DNA of 64,000 nt from Janthinobacterium aquaticum (GCF_009208565.1 NZ_WFLK01000016.1:1-64000); one strand, 5' to 3'. Shown: positions 39,901-48,528, counted from the stretch's first letter. Notes: generated by a model from the letters alone, not told the origin. Program-made: numbers and translations.

Positions 39901-40668
39901 CATGACAGCATTCGTTTTCGCGATGTGCAGGCGCAGCCGCGCAAGATCATTTCTTCGCCGACCTGGTCCGGCCTGGAAAGCGAAGAAGTCAGCTACACGG
40001 CAGGTTATACCAACGTGCATGAACTGATCCCCTGGCGCACGCTGACGGGCCGCCAGCAGTTCTACCAGGATCACCTGTGGATGCGTGATTTTGGCGAAGG
40101 CTTCTGTGTCTACAAGCCAGCCATCAATACCCGCACCACCGAGGCAATGCTGGGCAGCAAGCCGAATGGCAACAAGGAGCTGGCGCTGAACTTCCTGACG
40201 CCGCACCAGAAGTGGGGCATCCATTCGACCTATTCGGACAATATGCGCATGCTGTCGCTGTCGCGCGGCGGCCCGCACGTGTGGCTGTCGGAAATCGATG
40301 CGAAAGAAGCGGGCATTGTCGACAACGACTGGATCGAGGTGTTCAACGTCAACGGCACGCTGACGGCGCGCGCGGTAGTGTCCCAGCGCATCCCGGCCGG
40401 CATGACCATGATGTACCACGCCCAGGAAAAAATCGTCAACGTGCCTGGCGCGGAGATGACCGGCAAGCGCGGCGGCATCCATAACTCGGTCACGCGGGCG
40501 GTCACCAAGCCGACCCACATGATCGGCGGCTATGCGCAACTGGCCTACGGCTTCAATTACTACGGCACGGTGGGCTCGAACCGCGATGAATTCGTGCTGG
40601 TACGAAAAATGAACAAGGTTGACTGGCTCGAAGGGCCACTGAAGACAGAACACGGGAGCATGGTATGA
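36961..40668 (+). CDS. narG: Respiratory nitrate reductase, catalytic alpha subunit
   Basis: The 1235-residue molybdoprotein reduces nitrate to nitrite at the cytoplasmic face. The N-terminus carries the FS0 cluster ligands His50, Cys54 and Cys58 (HGVNCTGSCSW), with a fourth Cys in EPRGCPRG. The Mo-bis-MGD domains follow, including YNSTYLMVWGSNVPMTRTPDAHF. Size and start (MSHFLDRLKFF) match membrane-bound NarG. GGAGG lies a few bases upstream of ATG 36961. The stop overlaps narH by four bases (ATGA). There is no Tat signal, as usual for NarG. Confidence 0.98.
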   Translation: MSHFLDRLKFFSKPAEPFSNGHGAVVDEDRTWENAYRQRWQHDKIVRSTHGVNCTGSCSWKVYVKNGLITWETQQTDYPRTRPDLPNHEPRGCPRGASYSWYVYSAQRVKYPMVRGRLMEMWREARKTMDPVTAWDWISQNEERAKQYKSIRGLGGFVRATWDESNEIIAAANALTIKKYGPDRIVGFSPIPAMSMVSYASGTRYLSLIGGVALSFYDWYCDLPPASPQVWGEQTDVPESADWYNSTYLMVWGSNVPMTRTPDAHFYTEVRYKGTKTVAVSSDFGEMVKFGDIWLAPKQGTDAALALAMGHVILKEFHSEGQSAYFRDYARQYTDFPMLVLLKEHNGTLVPDYFLRASHLANNLDEANNPEWKTLVIDETTGAITAPAGSIGFRWGESGKWNLEQKAGGSGAPIVPKLSLIDDSDAVTEVGFAYFGGKDASDMLLRKVPVKTIPLADGSTALVATVFDLTMANYGIDRGLGGENVADSYDDDVPYTPAWQEKHTGVKRADVITVARQFAENADQTRGKSMVIVGAGLNHWYHMDMTYRGIINMLMMCGCIGQSGGGWAHYVGQEKLRPQTGWTPLAFAQDWVRPMRQMNGTSFFYAHTSQWRHEKLATGEIASPSAAESTGQMTLLDYNAKAERMGWLPSAPQLQTNPLEVAKAARAAGQAPAAYALDQIKSGQLQLSCDDPDNPANFPRNMFVWRSNILGSSGKGHEYFLKYLLGTQNGLLSDETDCLKPQQVKVRPAVEGKLDLLVVLDFRMSTTCLYGDVVLPTATWYEKDDLNTSDMHPFIHPLSEAVQPLWQSKSDWEIYKGLAEKFSEIGGELLGTQQDIILSPLMHDTPGELGQPFDPKDWRAGECEPVPGKTMPSMTVVERNYRDVYKKFTSIGPLLETIGNGGKGISWKTGHEVDVLRGINRTVQAEGVSKGQPRLDSAIDAAEMILTLAPETNGHVAVKAWAALSDITGLDHTHLALPREHDSIRFRDVQAQPRKIISSPTWSGLESEEVSYTAGYTNVHELIPWRTLTGRQQFYQDHLWMRDFGEGFCVYKPAINTRTTEAMLGSKPNGNKELALNFLTPHQKWGIHSTYSDNMRMLSLSRGGPHVWLSEIDAKEAGIVDNDWIEVFNVNGTLTARAVVSQRIPAGMTMMYHAQEKIVNVPGAEMTGKRGGIHNSVTRAVTKPTHMIGGYAQLAYGFNYYGTVGSNRDEFVLVRKMNKVDWLEGPLKTEHGSMV

Positions 40669-42215
40669 AAATCAGAGCGCAAATCGGCATGGTGCTGAAC
40701 CTGGACAAGTGCATCGGCTGCCACACTTGTTCGGTCACCTGCAAGAATGTCTGGACCAGCCGCGATGGCGTGGAATACGCGTGGTTCAACAACGTGGAAA
40801 CCAAGCCTGGCATCGGTTACCCGAAACAGTGGGAAAACCAGGAAAAATGGAACGGCGGCTGGCGCCGCACGGCCAGCGGCAAGATCGAGCCGCGCCAGGG
40901 CAGCCGCCTGAAAATCCTGGCCAATATCTTTGCCAACCCGAACCTGCCGGCCATCGACGAGTACTACGAGCCGTTCACCTACGACTACGAGCACCTGCAG
41001 AACGCGCCGCTGTCGGAGACGCCACCGACGGCGCGTCCGATCTCGGTACTGACCGGCAAGAAGATGGACAAGATCGAGTGGGGCCCGAATTGGGAGGACG
41101 ACCTGGGCGGCGAATTTGCCCAGCGCAGCAAGGACCAGCTGTTCGACAAGATGCAAAAAGAGATGTACGGCACCTTTGAAAACACCTTCATGATGTATCT
41201 GCCGCGTCTTTGCGAGCATTGCCTGAACCCCGCTTGCGTGGCCTCTTGTCCATCGGGTTCGGTCTACAAGCGCGAGGACGACGGCATCGTGCTGATCGAC
41301 CAGGACAAGTGCCGCGGCTGGCGCATGTGCATCTCCGGTTGCCCGTACAAGAAGATTTACTACAATTGGTCGTCCGGCAAGGCCGAGAAGTGCACGTTTT
41401 GCTTCCCGCGCATCGAGGCCGGCCAGCCGACCGTGTGCTCGGAAACGTGCGTCGGCCGTATCCGCTATCTGGGCGTGCTGCTGTATGACGCCGACCGTAT
41501 CGAAGCGGCAGCCTCGGTGCCGCAGGAAGCCGATCTGTACCAGGCCCAGCTCGACCTGTTTCTCGATCCGCACGATCCGGCCGTGATTGAAGAAGCGCGC
41601 CGCCAGGGCATCCCCGACCTTTGGCTCGCTGCTGCCGTCAAGTCGCCGGTCTACAAGATGGCGGTCGAGTGGAAAGTGGCGTTCCCGCTGCATCCCGAGT
41701 ACCGCACGCTGCCGATGGTGTGGTACATCCCGCCACTGTCGCCGATCCAGGCCGCAGCCGAATCGGGCAAGCTCGGTGTCAATGGCGTGCTGCCCGATAC
41801 GCAAAGCCTGCGCATCCCGGTGCAGTACCTGGCCAACCTGCTGACGGCCGGCGACAAGCCGCCGATCATCTCGGCGCTCGACCGCATGCTGGCCATGCGC
41901 GCCTATATGCGCAGTAAAACAGTCGAGAAGGTGGAAAACCTGACGGTATTGAAACAGGTGGGCTTGAGCCAGGCGCAGGTGGAAGACATGTATCACATCA
42001 TGGCCATTGCCAACTACGAAGACCGTTTCGTGATCCCCAGTAGCCACAAGGAAGTGGTCGAGGACAGCTTTAACGAGAAGGGTTCGTGCGGTTTCACTTT
42101 TGGCAACGGCTGCTCGGACGGCGTCAGCGACGCGACGCTGTTTGGGAAGAAAAAACACGGTTCGGCCATCTTCATGCAGATGCCCAAATCGCGCAAGAAC
42201 GCCAGCGGCGCATAA
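40665..42215 (+). CDS. narH: Respiratory nitrate reductase, iron-sulfur beta subunit
   Basis: The 516-residue protein carries four iron-sulfur clusters that lead electrons from NarI heme to NarG. The Cys motifs are CIGCHTCSVTCKNVW, CEHCLNPACVASCPSG and CRGWRMCISGCPYKK. In the last, Trp replaces one Cys, giving the 3Fe-4S site typical of NarH. A further set follows in CTFCFPRIEAGQPTVCSETC. The gene overlaps narG by four bases and is followed after 11 bp by narJ. The C-terminal FGNGCSDGVSDATLFGKKK is a usual ending. Confidence 0.98.
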   Translation: MKIRAQIGMVLNLDKCIGCHTCSVTCKNVWTSRDGVEYAWFNNVETKPGIGYPKQWENQEKWNGGWRRTASGKIEPRQGSRLKILANIFANPNLPAIDEYYEPFTYDYEHLQNAPLSETPPTARPISVLTGKKMDKIEWGPNWEDDLGGEFAQRSKDQLFDKMQKEMYGTFENTFMMYLPRLCEHCLNPACVASCPSGSVYKREDDGIVLIDQDKCRGWRMCISGCPYKKIYYNWSSGKAEKCTFCFPRIEAGQPTVCSETCVGRIRYLGVLLYDADRIEAAASVPQEADLYQAQLDLFLDPHDPAVIEEARRQGIPDLWLAAAVKSPVYKMAVEWKVAFPLHPEYRTLPMVWYIPPLSPIQAAAESGKLGVNGVLPDTQSLRIPVQYLANLLTAGDKPPIISALDRMLAMRAYMRSKTVEKVENLTVLKQVGLSQAQVEDMYHIMAIANYEDRFVIPSSHKEVVEDSFNEKGSCGFTFGNGCSDGVSDATLFGKKKHGSAIFMQMPKSRKNASGA

Positions 42216-42226
42216 GGAGCATTCTC

Positions 42227-42883
42227 ATGAATATCTACACCATCGTCTCAACGCTCTTGATGTATCCGGAACCCGAGCTGATTGCCCACCTGCCGCAGAT
42301 CGACGCGGCGCTGGCGGCCAGCCCGGCGCAGCAGGAGCTTTTGCGCCCCTTGCTGGCGCACCTGAATGAAAACCGGCTGATCGATTTGCAGCAGCAATAT
42401 GTGGCCACGTTCGACCGCAATCCGTCGCACTCGCTGCATCTGTTCGAGCATATCCACGGTGAATCGCGCGACCGTGGCCAGGCCATGGTCGACCTGATGG
42501 AGGAATACAAGCGCCACGGCCTGCAGATGGTCGGTGACGACCTGCCTGACTATGTGCCGCTGTTCCTCGAGTTCCTGGCGCAGATTGGCGACCAGGCGGC
42601 TGCGCCGCTGCTCGGCGACGCGGTGCACGTGCTGGCCCATATCGGGCGCAAGCTGGCGGCCAACGCGAATCCGTATGCACCAGCCTTTGCGCTGCTTGAG
42701 CAACTGAGTCCGGTGGCGGCTGAAATGCTGTCCGAGCCGCCGGTGCGCGACATGGACGAAGCGCTGGAAACCTTTGGCCCCGGCGCCGATGGCGTCGAGC
42801 CGCTGCTGCGCCAGGCCCCGGGCGGCGTCCATCCCGTGCATTTTCACCCGCAGACCAGGCGCACCGACGCGCCGGCTGCCTGA
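42227..42883 (+). CDS. narJ: Nitrate reductase assembly chaperone
   Basis: The 218-residue cytoplasmic protein of the TorD/DmsD/NarJ helical family helps insert the molybdenum cofactor into NarG and holds the complex until it docks on NarI. Landmarks are YTIVSTLLMYPEPEL, LFEHIHGESRDRGQAMVDLMEEYKRHG and LPDYVPLFLEFLA. I chose ATG 42227 with AAGGAG upstream (ending at 42220). It fits the gene order narG-H-J-I. Confidence 0.95.
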   Translation: MNIYTIVSTLLMYPEPELIAHLPQIDAALAASPAQQELLRPLLAHLNENRLIDLQQQYVATFDRNPSHSLHLFEHIHGESRDRGQAMVDLMEEYKRHGLQMVGDDLPDYVPLFLEFLAQIGDQAAAPLLGDAVHVLAHIGRKLAANANPYAPAFALLEQLSPVAAEMLSEPPVRDMDEALETFGPGADGVEPLLRQAPGGVHPVHFHPQTRRTDAPAA

Positions 42884-42896
42884 CATGGAGTCCACC

Positions 42897-43583
42897 ATGA
42901 ACCACTATGTTGAACAATTCGTGTTCGGGATCTACCCGTACATCGCGCTGGCGATTTTTTTCCTCGGCAGCCTGGTTCGCTTTGACCGCGAACAATACAC
43001 CTGGAAGTCCGATTCAAGCCAGCTGCTGCATCGCGGCAGCCTGCGCCTCGGTAATATCCTGTTCCATATCGGTATTATCGGCCTGTTGGGCGGCCATGCC
43101 GTCGGCCTGCTCACCCCCGTGGTGGTGTGGGATACGCTGGGCGTCACGCACAGCCTCAAACAGGTGGTTGCCATGACCGCCGGCGGCATCATGGGCGCCA
43201 TCTGTCTGGCTGGCATCTTGATCCTCTTGGTGCGCCGCTTCAGCAATGTACGGCTGCGCGCCGTCACCACGCCGGGCGACAAGCTGGTGATGCTGTGGAT
43301 CCTGGGCACGCTGCTGCTGGGCCTGTCGACCATCGCTGCATCGAGCTCGCACCTCGATGGACATATGATGGTGCAACTGATGAACTGGGCCCAGCATATC
43401 GTGACCCTGCGCGCCGATGCCGCCGGCTTTATCGTTGACGCACCGCTGGTATTCAAGCTGCATCTGTTCATGGGCATGTCGCTGTTCGTGATCTTCCCGT
43501 TCACCCGCCTGGTGCATATCTGGAGCGGCTTTGGCGCCATCGCCTATCTTGGCCGGGCCTGGCAGCTGGTACGCCGCCGCTAA
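42897..43583 (+). CDS. narI: Respiratory nitrate reductase, cytochrome b gamma subunit
   Basis: The 228-residue protein has five membrane spans and the heme-b ligands typical of NarI, including LFHIGIIGLLGGHAVGLL and LHLFMGMSLFVIFPFTRLVHIWS. It oxidises quinol at the periplasmic side and passes electrons to NarH. I chose ATG 42897, preceded by GGAG, because the conserved start MNHYVEQFVFGIYPYIAL begins there; the frame is open further upstream only through narJ. Confidence 0.96.
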   Translation: MNHYVEQFVFGIYPYIALAIFFLGSLVRFDREQYTWKSDSSQLLHRGSLRLGNILFHIGIIGLLGGHAVGLLTPVVVWDTLGVTHSLKQVVAMTAGGIMGAICLAGILILLVRRFSNVRLRAVTTPGDKLVMLWILGTLLLGLSTIAASSSHLDGHMMVQLMNWAQHIVTLRADAAGFIVDAPLVFKLHLFMGMSLFVIFPFTRLVHIWSGFGAIAYLGRAWQLVRRR

Positions 43584-43606
43584 CCGAACCGCAGAAAGGA
43601 ATCATT

Positions 43607-44353
43607 ATGGGAATCTCGGTCAACGGCGTCGACATCGATGACGACGCCATCGAATCGGAACTGCCGCATCACCAGGCAGCGGGCAACCCGCTGAAACAAG
43701 CCGTGCACGAGCTGGTGCTGCGCCGCCTGCTGCTTGACGAGGCGCGCAGCCTGGGCCTGTCGGCCGACAGCGACGACGCACTGGTCGAATTGCTGTTCGA
43801 GCACGCGGTGAAGGTGCCGCTGGCCGATGACGCAGCCTGCCGCACCTTCTACACGCAAAACCCGCAGCTGTTTCGCAGCGGGGCGCTGGTCGAAGCGCGC
43901 CATATCCTGTTCCAGGTCACGCCTGAGGCGCCGTTGGAACTGTTGCGCGGCACGGCGCAGGCGGTGCTGGACGAGCTCAAGAAGTCGCCCGAACGCTTTG
44001 CCGAACTGGCGGCGCAGTACTCGAACTGTCCGTCCGGTGCAGTCGGCGGCAGCCTGGGCCAGCTCTCGCCAGGGCAGAGCGTGCCGGAATTCGATGCGCT
44101 GCTGTTCCGCCTGGAACAGGGCCAGCTGGCCGGCCATCTGCTTGAAACGCGCTTTGGCTACCACGTGGTGCAGGTACTGCGCCGTGTGGACGGCAAGGCC
44201 ATCGCGTATGAGGCGGTGCAAGCGCAGATCGCCGATCGCCTGAGCCGCGCGTCATGGCAGCGCGCCGTGCACCAGTACCTGCATCTGCTGGTCGGGCGCG
44301 GCGGGGTGGAAGGCGTCGAGCTCGAAGGCACAAGCAGTCCGCTGGTGCAATAG
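43607..44353 (+). CDS. PpiC-type peptidyl-prolyl cis-trans isomerase in the nar operon
   Basis: The 248-residue protein has an N-terminal helical region and a parvulin domain (about 110-215) with ARHILFQV, FAELAAQYSNCPSGAVGGSLGQLSPGQSVPEFD and LETRFGYHVVQV. No signal peptide is seen, so it is probably cytoplasmic. NifM and NarI-linked parvulins are known examples of isomerases placed next to metalloenzyme genes. It follows narI after 23 bp and is closed by a terminator, so it belongs to the narGHJI operon. A role in NarGHI maturation is an inference. Confidence 0.88.
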   Translation: MGISVNGVDIDDDAIESELPHHQAAGNPLKQAVHELVLRRLLLDEARSLGLSADSDDALVELLFEHAVKVPLADDAACRTFYTQNPQLFRSGALVEARHILFQVTPEAPLELLRGTAQAVLDELKKSPERFAELAAQYSNCPSGAVGGSLGQLSPGQSVPEFDALLFRLEQGQLAGHLLETRFGYHVVQVLRRVDGKAIAYEAVQAQIADRLSRASWQRAVHQYLHLLVGRGGVEGVELEGTSSPLVQ

Positions 44354-44358
44354 GCCAG

Positions 44359-44382
44359 AAGGGCTAGTTCGCTAGCCCTTTT
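44359..44382 (+). terminator. Terminator after the nar operon
   Basis: AAGGGCTAG-TTCG-CTAGCCC-TTTT has a stable stem with a TTCG-type loop and a short T tract. moaA starts 74 bp further on with its own ribosome-binding site. Confidence 0.85.
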
Positions 44383-44455
44383 GGGGCACAGCCAGTTTTT
44401 TCTTCAGCCGTTACAATCGGCTTCACAGTGGGTGTCTGTTGCAAGGAGTAGGGCC

Positions 44456-45430
44456 ATGTTGGTTGACCGCTTTGGCCGATCTATCGATTATCTGCGCTTG
44501 TCGGTCACAGACCGCTGCGACCTGCGCTGCAGTTATTGCATACCGAAGGGCTTTCGGGGCTTCGAGGAGCCGCAAGACTGGCTGACGTTCGATGAAATCG
44601 AGCGCCTGCTGGCCGTATTCGTGCGGCTCGGTACGCGGCGCGTGCGCCTGACCGGCGGCGAGCCGCTGTTGCGGCGCAATCTGCCGCAGCTCGCTGGCAG
44701 GCTGTCAGCCTTGCCGGGTCTGCAGGACCTGTCGCTGTCGACCAACGCCACGCAGCTGGGCAAGCACGCTGGCGCGCTGCGCGCGGCCGGGGTGGACCGT
44801 ATCAATGTAAGCCTCGATTCGCTCGACCGCGCCTGCATGCAGCAAATTACCGGGCGCGACAGCCTGCAGCCGATCCTGGACGGTCTGATGGCCGGCAAGG
44901 CTGCCGGCTTTGATCCGATCAAGATCAATATGGTGGCCATGCGCGGCGTCAACGACGGCCAGATCGAAGACATGGCGGCTTTCTGCATCGAGCAGCAGTT
45001 CATGCTGCGCCTGATCGAGGCCATGCCGATGGGTGCGACCGGCCGCAATGCGCAGTACATGCCGCTCGCTGACGTGCGCGAGCGCCTGATTGCACGCTTT
45101 GGACTGGTGGCGCAGGCGCAGGAACTGGGCGGCGGGCCGGCGCGCTACCTGGCCACGCCGGACGGACGCGCCAGCATCGGCTTTATCACGCCGATGTCGC
45201 AGCACTTCTGCGCCAGCTGCAATCGCGTGCGCCTGTCGGTCGATGGCACGTTGTACCTGTGCCTGGGGCAGGAGGAAAAATTTGAATTCGGCCCCATGCT
45301 GCGCGCCGGCGCCAGCGACGCCGAACTGGAGATGGCCATCCGCACGGCCATCGAACTGAAGCCACAGCAGCACGATTTCAACACGCAGCCGCACAAGATC
45401 GTGCGCTTTATGGCGCAGACGGGGGGATAA
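44456..45430 (+). CDS. moaA: GTP 3',8-cyclase, molybdenum cofactor biosynthesis
   Basis: The 324-residue radical SAM enzyme converts GTP to the cyclic intermediate of molybdopterin. The N-terminal cluster is CDLRCSYC (Cys21, Cys25, Cys28). The C-terminal cluster Cys residues lie in FCASCNRVRLSVDG and LYLCLGQ. The protein ends in GG, as MoaA must for its active site. I chose ATG 44456, preceded by AAGGAG. Its place beside narGHJI supplies the cofactor for NarG. It is a separate unit between the terminator and the R4 repeat. Confidence 0.96.
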   Translation: MLVDRFGRSIDYLRLSVTDRCDLRCSYCIPKGFRGFEEPQDWLTFDEIERLLAVFVRLGTRRVRLTGGEPLLRRNLPQLAGRLSALPGLQDLSLSTNATQLGKHAGALRAAGVDRINVSLDSLDRACMQQITGRDSLQPILDGLMAGKAAGFDPIKINMVAMRGVNDGQIEDMAAFCIEQQFMLRLIEAMPMGATGRNAQYMPLADVRERLIARFGLVAQAQELGGGPARYLATPDGRASIGFITPMSQHFCASCNRVRLSVDGTLYLCLGQEEKFEFGPMLRAGASDAELEMAIRTAIELKPQQHDFNTQPHKIVRFMAQTGG

Positions 45431-45464
45431 AGTGACTGCGTTTCTGCAGGGCGGATGGCGGATC

Positions 45465-45562
45465 GTAGGTCGGATTAGGCCCTGCGGGCCGTAATCCGAC
45501 AACACCGCAGGCGCCAACAATGGTGTCGGATTACGGCCCCCTTGGGGCCTAATCCGACCTAC
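45465..45562. repeat. Family R palindromic repeat, copy R4
   Basis: The left apex is GGCCC-TGC-GGGCC and the right apex is GGCCCC-CTT-GGGGCC. The common outer arms GTAGGTCGGATTA/TAATCCGAC are intact. It lies between moaA and narX. Confidence 0.93.
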
Positions 45563-45593
45563 GGACGTTCAGAATGCAAAATATAAGGACAGC

Positions 45594-47495
45594 ATGCGTT
45601 TTCATCAGATGATCTCCTCCTGGCAAAAACTGTCGACCAAGATCGTTGGCGCCTTGCTGGGCATGCTGATCCTGGCGCTGTCGGCGATTGCCTGTACGCT
45701 GTACCTGTCGTGGCAGCTCGAAGGCAGCTCGGCCGCCATCAATGAAACGGGCCGGCTGCGCATGCAGACCTATCAGCTTACGCTGCTGCTGGCCGGCGAC
45801 GCCCGCGGCACGGCGCAGCAGCAGGTCGCCGTGATCGACGATTCGCTCGAGCGCATCGGCCGCGGCGACCCGCAGCGCCCCTTGTTCCTGCCGCCCACAC
45901 CGACCATCAAGCAGGAGTTCGCGCGCATCAAGGATGGCTGGCACAGCGAGCTGCGGCCGGCCGCGCTGGCCAGCAACACCAGTACCCAGGCGCATGCCTT
46001 TGAACTGCAGGCGGCCGCCTTCGTCAACCAGGTCAACCAGCTGGTGCGCCTGATCGAGCAGGACAGCGAACAGCGCACCTTCTGGCTGCGCGGCTCGCAG
46101 CTGATGCTGGTCGGCATGGCCATAGTCGGCACCGTGACCATGATCTATCTGATGTTCATGCTCATTATCGAGCCCGTTACGCGCCTGCGGATGGGCATGC
46201 AGCGCATGAAGGAGCGCGACTTCAGCGTGCGCCTGGCGGTGGAAAGCAATGACGAATTCGGCCAGCTGGCCAGCGGCTTCAATCAGATGGCCGACCGCCT
46301 GCAGGCGCTGTATGGCAACCTGGAAGAGGGGGTGCGCAGCAAGACGGCCACGCTGGAATACCGCAACCGCGAACTGGCGTTGCTGTATGAAAGCTCGGCC
46401 TTCTTGCAGCGCCCACAGCCGTTGGAGGCGCTGTGCGGCGGCTTTATGGAACGCATTGTCGCCTATTTTGATGCTGACGGTTCGACCGTGCGCGTGCTCG
46501 ACCTTGACCGTGGCAACCTGCATATGGTGGTGCATCACGGCCTGTCGGAAGAGCTGGTGGCATCCGAACACTGTCTGAAGGTGGGCGACTGCCTGTGCGG
46601 CACGGCGGTCGAGCAGAAAGTGGCCAAGGTCCACGACATGCGCCGCATCGACAAGGCGCATGAGCTGCGCTGCCACCGCGAAGGTTTTGCCACCGTGTCG
46701 GTGTTCCAGATCCACGCGCACGAGCAGCAACTGGGCTTTTTCAATCTGCATTTTCGCCATGCGCGCGCCTTCAGCGCACGCGAGCTGGCGCTGCTGGAAA
46801 CGCTGGGCCAGTTGCTCGGCGTGGCGCTGGAAAACCTGCGCCTGGCCGCGCGCGAACGTGAAATGGCGATCTCCGAAGAGCGCAATTTGGTCGCGCAAGG
46901 CCTGCATGACAGCATTGCGCAAAGCCTCAACTTCCTGAACCTGCAGGTGCAGATGCTGGACGACTCGGTCAGGAAGGAGCGCTATGGCGAAGTCGAGGCC
47001 ATTGTGCCGGCATTGCAAGCCGGTATCAAGGAAAGCTATGATGATGTGCGCGAGTTGCTGCTCAATTTCCGCAGCCGGCTGATGGAAGACGACCTTATCG
47101 GCTCGCTGCGTGCGGCGCTTGACAAATTCCGCCGCCAGACCGGCATTGCCGCCGAGTTGCTGGCCGATGTCGACGGCGCGCCGTTCCCGCGTGAGCAGCA
47201 GCTGCAGCTGCTGTTTATCGTGCAGGAAGCGCTGTCGAATATCCGCAAGCACGCGCAGGCCACGCATGTCGAGGTACGCCTGGCAGACGACCAGGACTTC
47301 GCACTGACGGTCAGCGATAATGGCGTGGGTTTCGACATGGCCGAGGTGCTCGAACGCGCAGAGAGCCATGTCGGCATCCACATCATGCGCGAACGCGCAC
47401 AGCGCATCGCCGCCACTTTCGAGGTGCACGCCCAGCCTGGCGGCGGCACCACCGTCGAGCTGCATCTGGCGCGTGAACAGCGCCGCGCAGCTTGA
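45594..47495 (+). CDS. narX: Nitrate/nitrite sensor histidine kinase NarX
   Basis: The 633-residue kinase has two membrane spans (about 17-40 and 163-185). The nitrate-binding P-box is at about residues 49-62 (INETGRLRMQTYQL). A HAMP domain follows, then a GAF-like region with a Cys pair in CLKVGDCLCG as in NarX. The HisKA_3 dimerisation domain has His438 (GLHDSIAQSLNFL), and an HATPase domain ends the protein (SDNGVGFD). It phosphorylates NarL in response to nitrate or nitrite. The narL gene follows 21 bp downstream. A usual target would be the nar promoter region at 36776. Confidence 0.95.
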   Translation: MRFHQMISSWQKLSTKIVGALLGMLILALSAIACTLYLSWQLEGSSAAINETGRLRMQTYQLTLLLAGDARGTAQQQVAVIDDSLERIGRGDPQRPLFLPPTPTIKQEFARIKDGWHSELRPAALASNTSTQAHAFELQAAAFVNQVNQLVRLIEQDSEQRTFWLRGSQLMLVGMAIVGTVTMIYLMFMLIIEPVTRLRMGMQRMKERDFSVRLAVESNDEFGQLASGFNQMADRLQALYGNLEEGVRSKTATLEYRNRELALLYESSAFLQRPQPLEALCGGFMERIVAYFDADGSTVRVLDLDRGNLHMVVHHGLSEELVASEHCLKVGDCLCGTAVEQKVAKVHDMRRIDKAHELRCHREGFATVSVFQIHAHEQQLGFFNLHFRHARAFSARELALLETLGQLLGVALENLRLAAREREMAISEERNLVAQGLHDSIAQSLNFLNLQVQMLDDSVRKERYGEVEAIVPALQAGIKESYDDVRELLLNFRSRLMEDDLIGSLRAALDKFRRQTGIAAELLADVDGAPFPREQQLQLLFIVQEALSNIRKHAQATHVEVRLADDQDFALTVSDNGVGFDMAEVLERAESHVGIHIMRERAQRIAATFEVHAQPGGGTTVELHLAREQRRAA

Positions 47496-47516
47496 ATCTT
47501 TACAGGGAAGCAGAAT

Positions 47517-48179
47517 ATGGAAACTGTCGATCAACCGATTACCGTCATGCTGGTGGACGATCACGCCCTGTTTCGCAGCGGCATACGTTCGCTGCTGCAG
47601 CGCCACGCCGAGTTTTCCGTGGTGGGCGAGGCGGGCGATGGCGTCGAAGGCATCAAGCGCGCCATCCAGCTGCAGCCAGATGTGATCCTGCTGGACCTGA
47701 ACATGGTCGGCATGTCGGGCGTGGAAGCGCTGCAGCTGATGCAGCATGACTGTCCCGATACCGCCATCGTGATGCTGACCGTGTCGGAAGACGCTGACGA
47801 CCTGGCCACGGCCCTGCGCGCCGGCGCCTGCGGCTACCTGATCAAGAATATCGACGCCGACTACCTGGTGCGCGCGATCCGCCGCGCAGCTAGCGGCGAA
47901 GTGGTGATCGCCGAAGCGATGACGGGCAAGCTGGTGGCCCAGCTGCAGGCCGGTACGCGGCGCGAAGAGCCGGTGTCGGAACTCGATAAACTCACCCCGC
48001 GCGAAAAGGAGATTATCGACTGCTTGTCGCGCGGCGAAAGCAACAAGGGCATCGCCCGCACGCTGGATCTGGCCGAAAGCACCGTCAAGATCCACGTGCA
48101 GAACGTGCTGAAAAAGCTCAATCTCAACAGCCGCGTGCAGGCAGCCGTGTATGCGGTCGAGCATCGGCAACTGAAGTAG
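47517..48179 (+). CDS. narL: Nitrate/nitrite response regulator NarL
   Basis: The 220-residue protein has a receiver domain with acidic residues at 14-15 and the phospho-acceptor Asp60 (VILLDLNMVG). A LuxR-type HTH lies at about 155-215 (LTPREKEIIDCLSRGESNKGIARTL, VKIHVQNVLKKLNL). It is transcribed with narX. Binding sites of the classical TACYNMT type were not obvious upstream of narK or narG; a different shared octamer was found there. Confidence 0.95.
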   Translation: METVDQPITVMLVDDHALFRSGIRSLLQRHAEFSVVGEAGDGVEGIKRAIQLQPDVILLDLNMVGMSGVEALQLMQHDCPDTAIVMLTVSEDADDLATALRAGACGYLIKNIDADYLVRAIRRAASGEVVIAEAMTGKLVAQLQAGTRREEPVSELDKLTPREKEIIDCLSRGESNKGIARTLDLAESTVKIHVQNVLKKLNLNSRVQAAVYAVEHRQLK

Positions 48180-48213
48180 CCACCATCACCTACAGCCAGA
48201 CAAGGAGCACTTG

Positions 48214-48528
48214 ATGAGCGTTTCAGCAGCATTTTCCACCTTTATGCACGAAGCACCACAGCACGCAGCAGCGTGGACGCAGGCGGCTGCAGCGTTGGCA
48301 GCGGCCAGTGCGCTCGACAAGAAGACCGGTGAGCTGGCTTATATCGCGGTGCTGGCCGCCACCGGTAACCTGTCCGGGCTGGCCTTCCATGTGCTGTCGG
48401 CCAAAGCGCATGGCGCCACCCGGCAGGAGGTCCTCAGCGCCGTACTGGTCGGCCTGCCTGCCGCCGGCGCGGTAGTGATCGGCGCCGTTCCGGCGGCGCT
48501 GGAGACCTATGATGGGCAAAACCAATAA
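48214..48528 (+). CDS. Carboxymuconolactone decarboxylase-like protein without the redox Cys pair
   Basis: The 104-residue helical protein has the CMD/AhpD-like layout: KKTGELAYIAVLAATGNLSGLAFHVLSAKAHGATRQEVLSAVL. In AhpD-type peroxidase partners a CxxC sits where this protein has GNLSGL, so a thiol reductase role can be excluded. I chose ATG 48214, with AAGGAG upstream. It is the last gene after narXL and shares their direction. A role as a binding or accessory protein in nitrogen oxide metabolism is possible but has no direct support. Confidence 0.75.
   Translation: MSVSAAFSTFMHEAPQHAAAWTQAAAALAAASALDKKTGELAYIAVLAATGNLSGLAFHVLSAKAHGATRQEVLSAVLVGLPAAGAVVIGAVPAALETYDGQNQ

Noticed and set aside
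44384..44455. Molybdenum cofactor riboswitch before moaA
   Set aside because: The leader is only about 70 bases and does not show the long multi-helix fold of that riboswitch.
45549..48170. Long antisense open frame opposite narX and narL
   Set aside because: It is composed of residues typical of antisense frames and covers two well-supported genes; no motif supports it.
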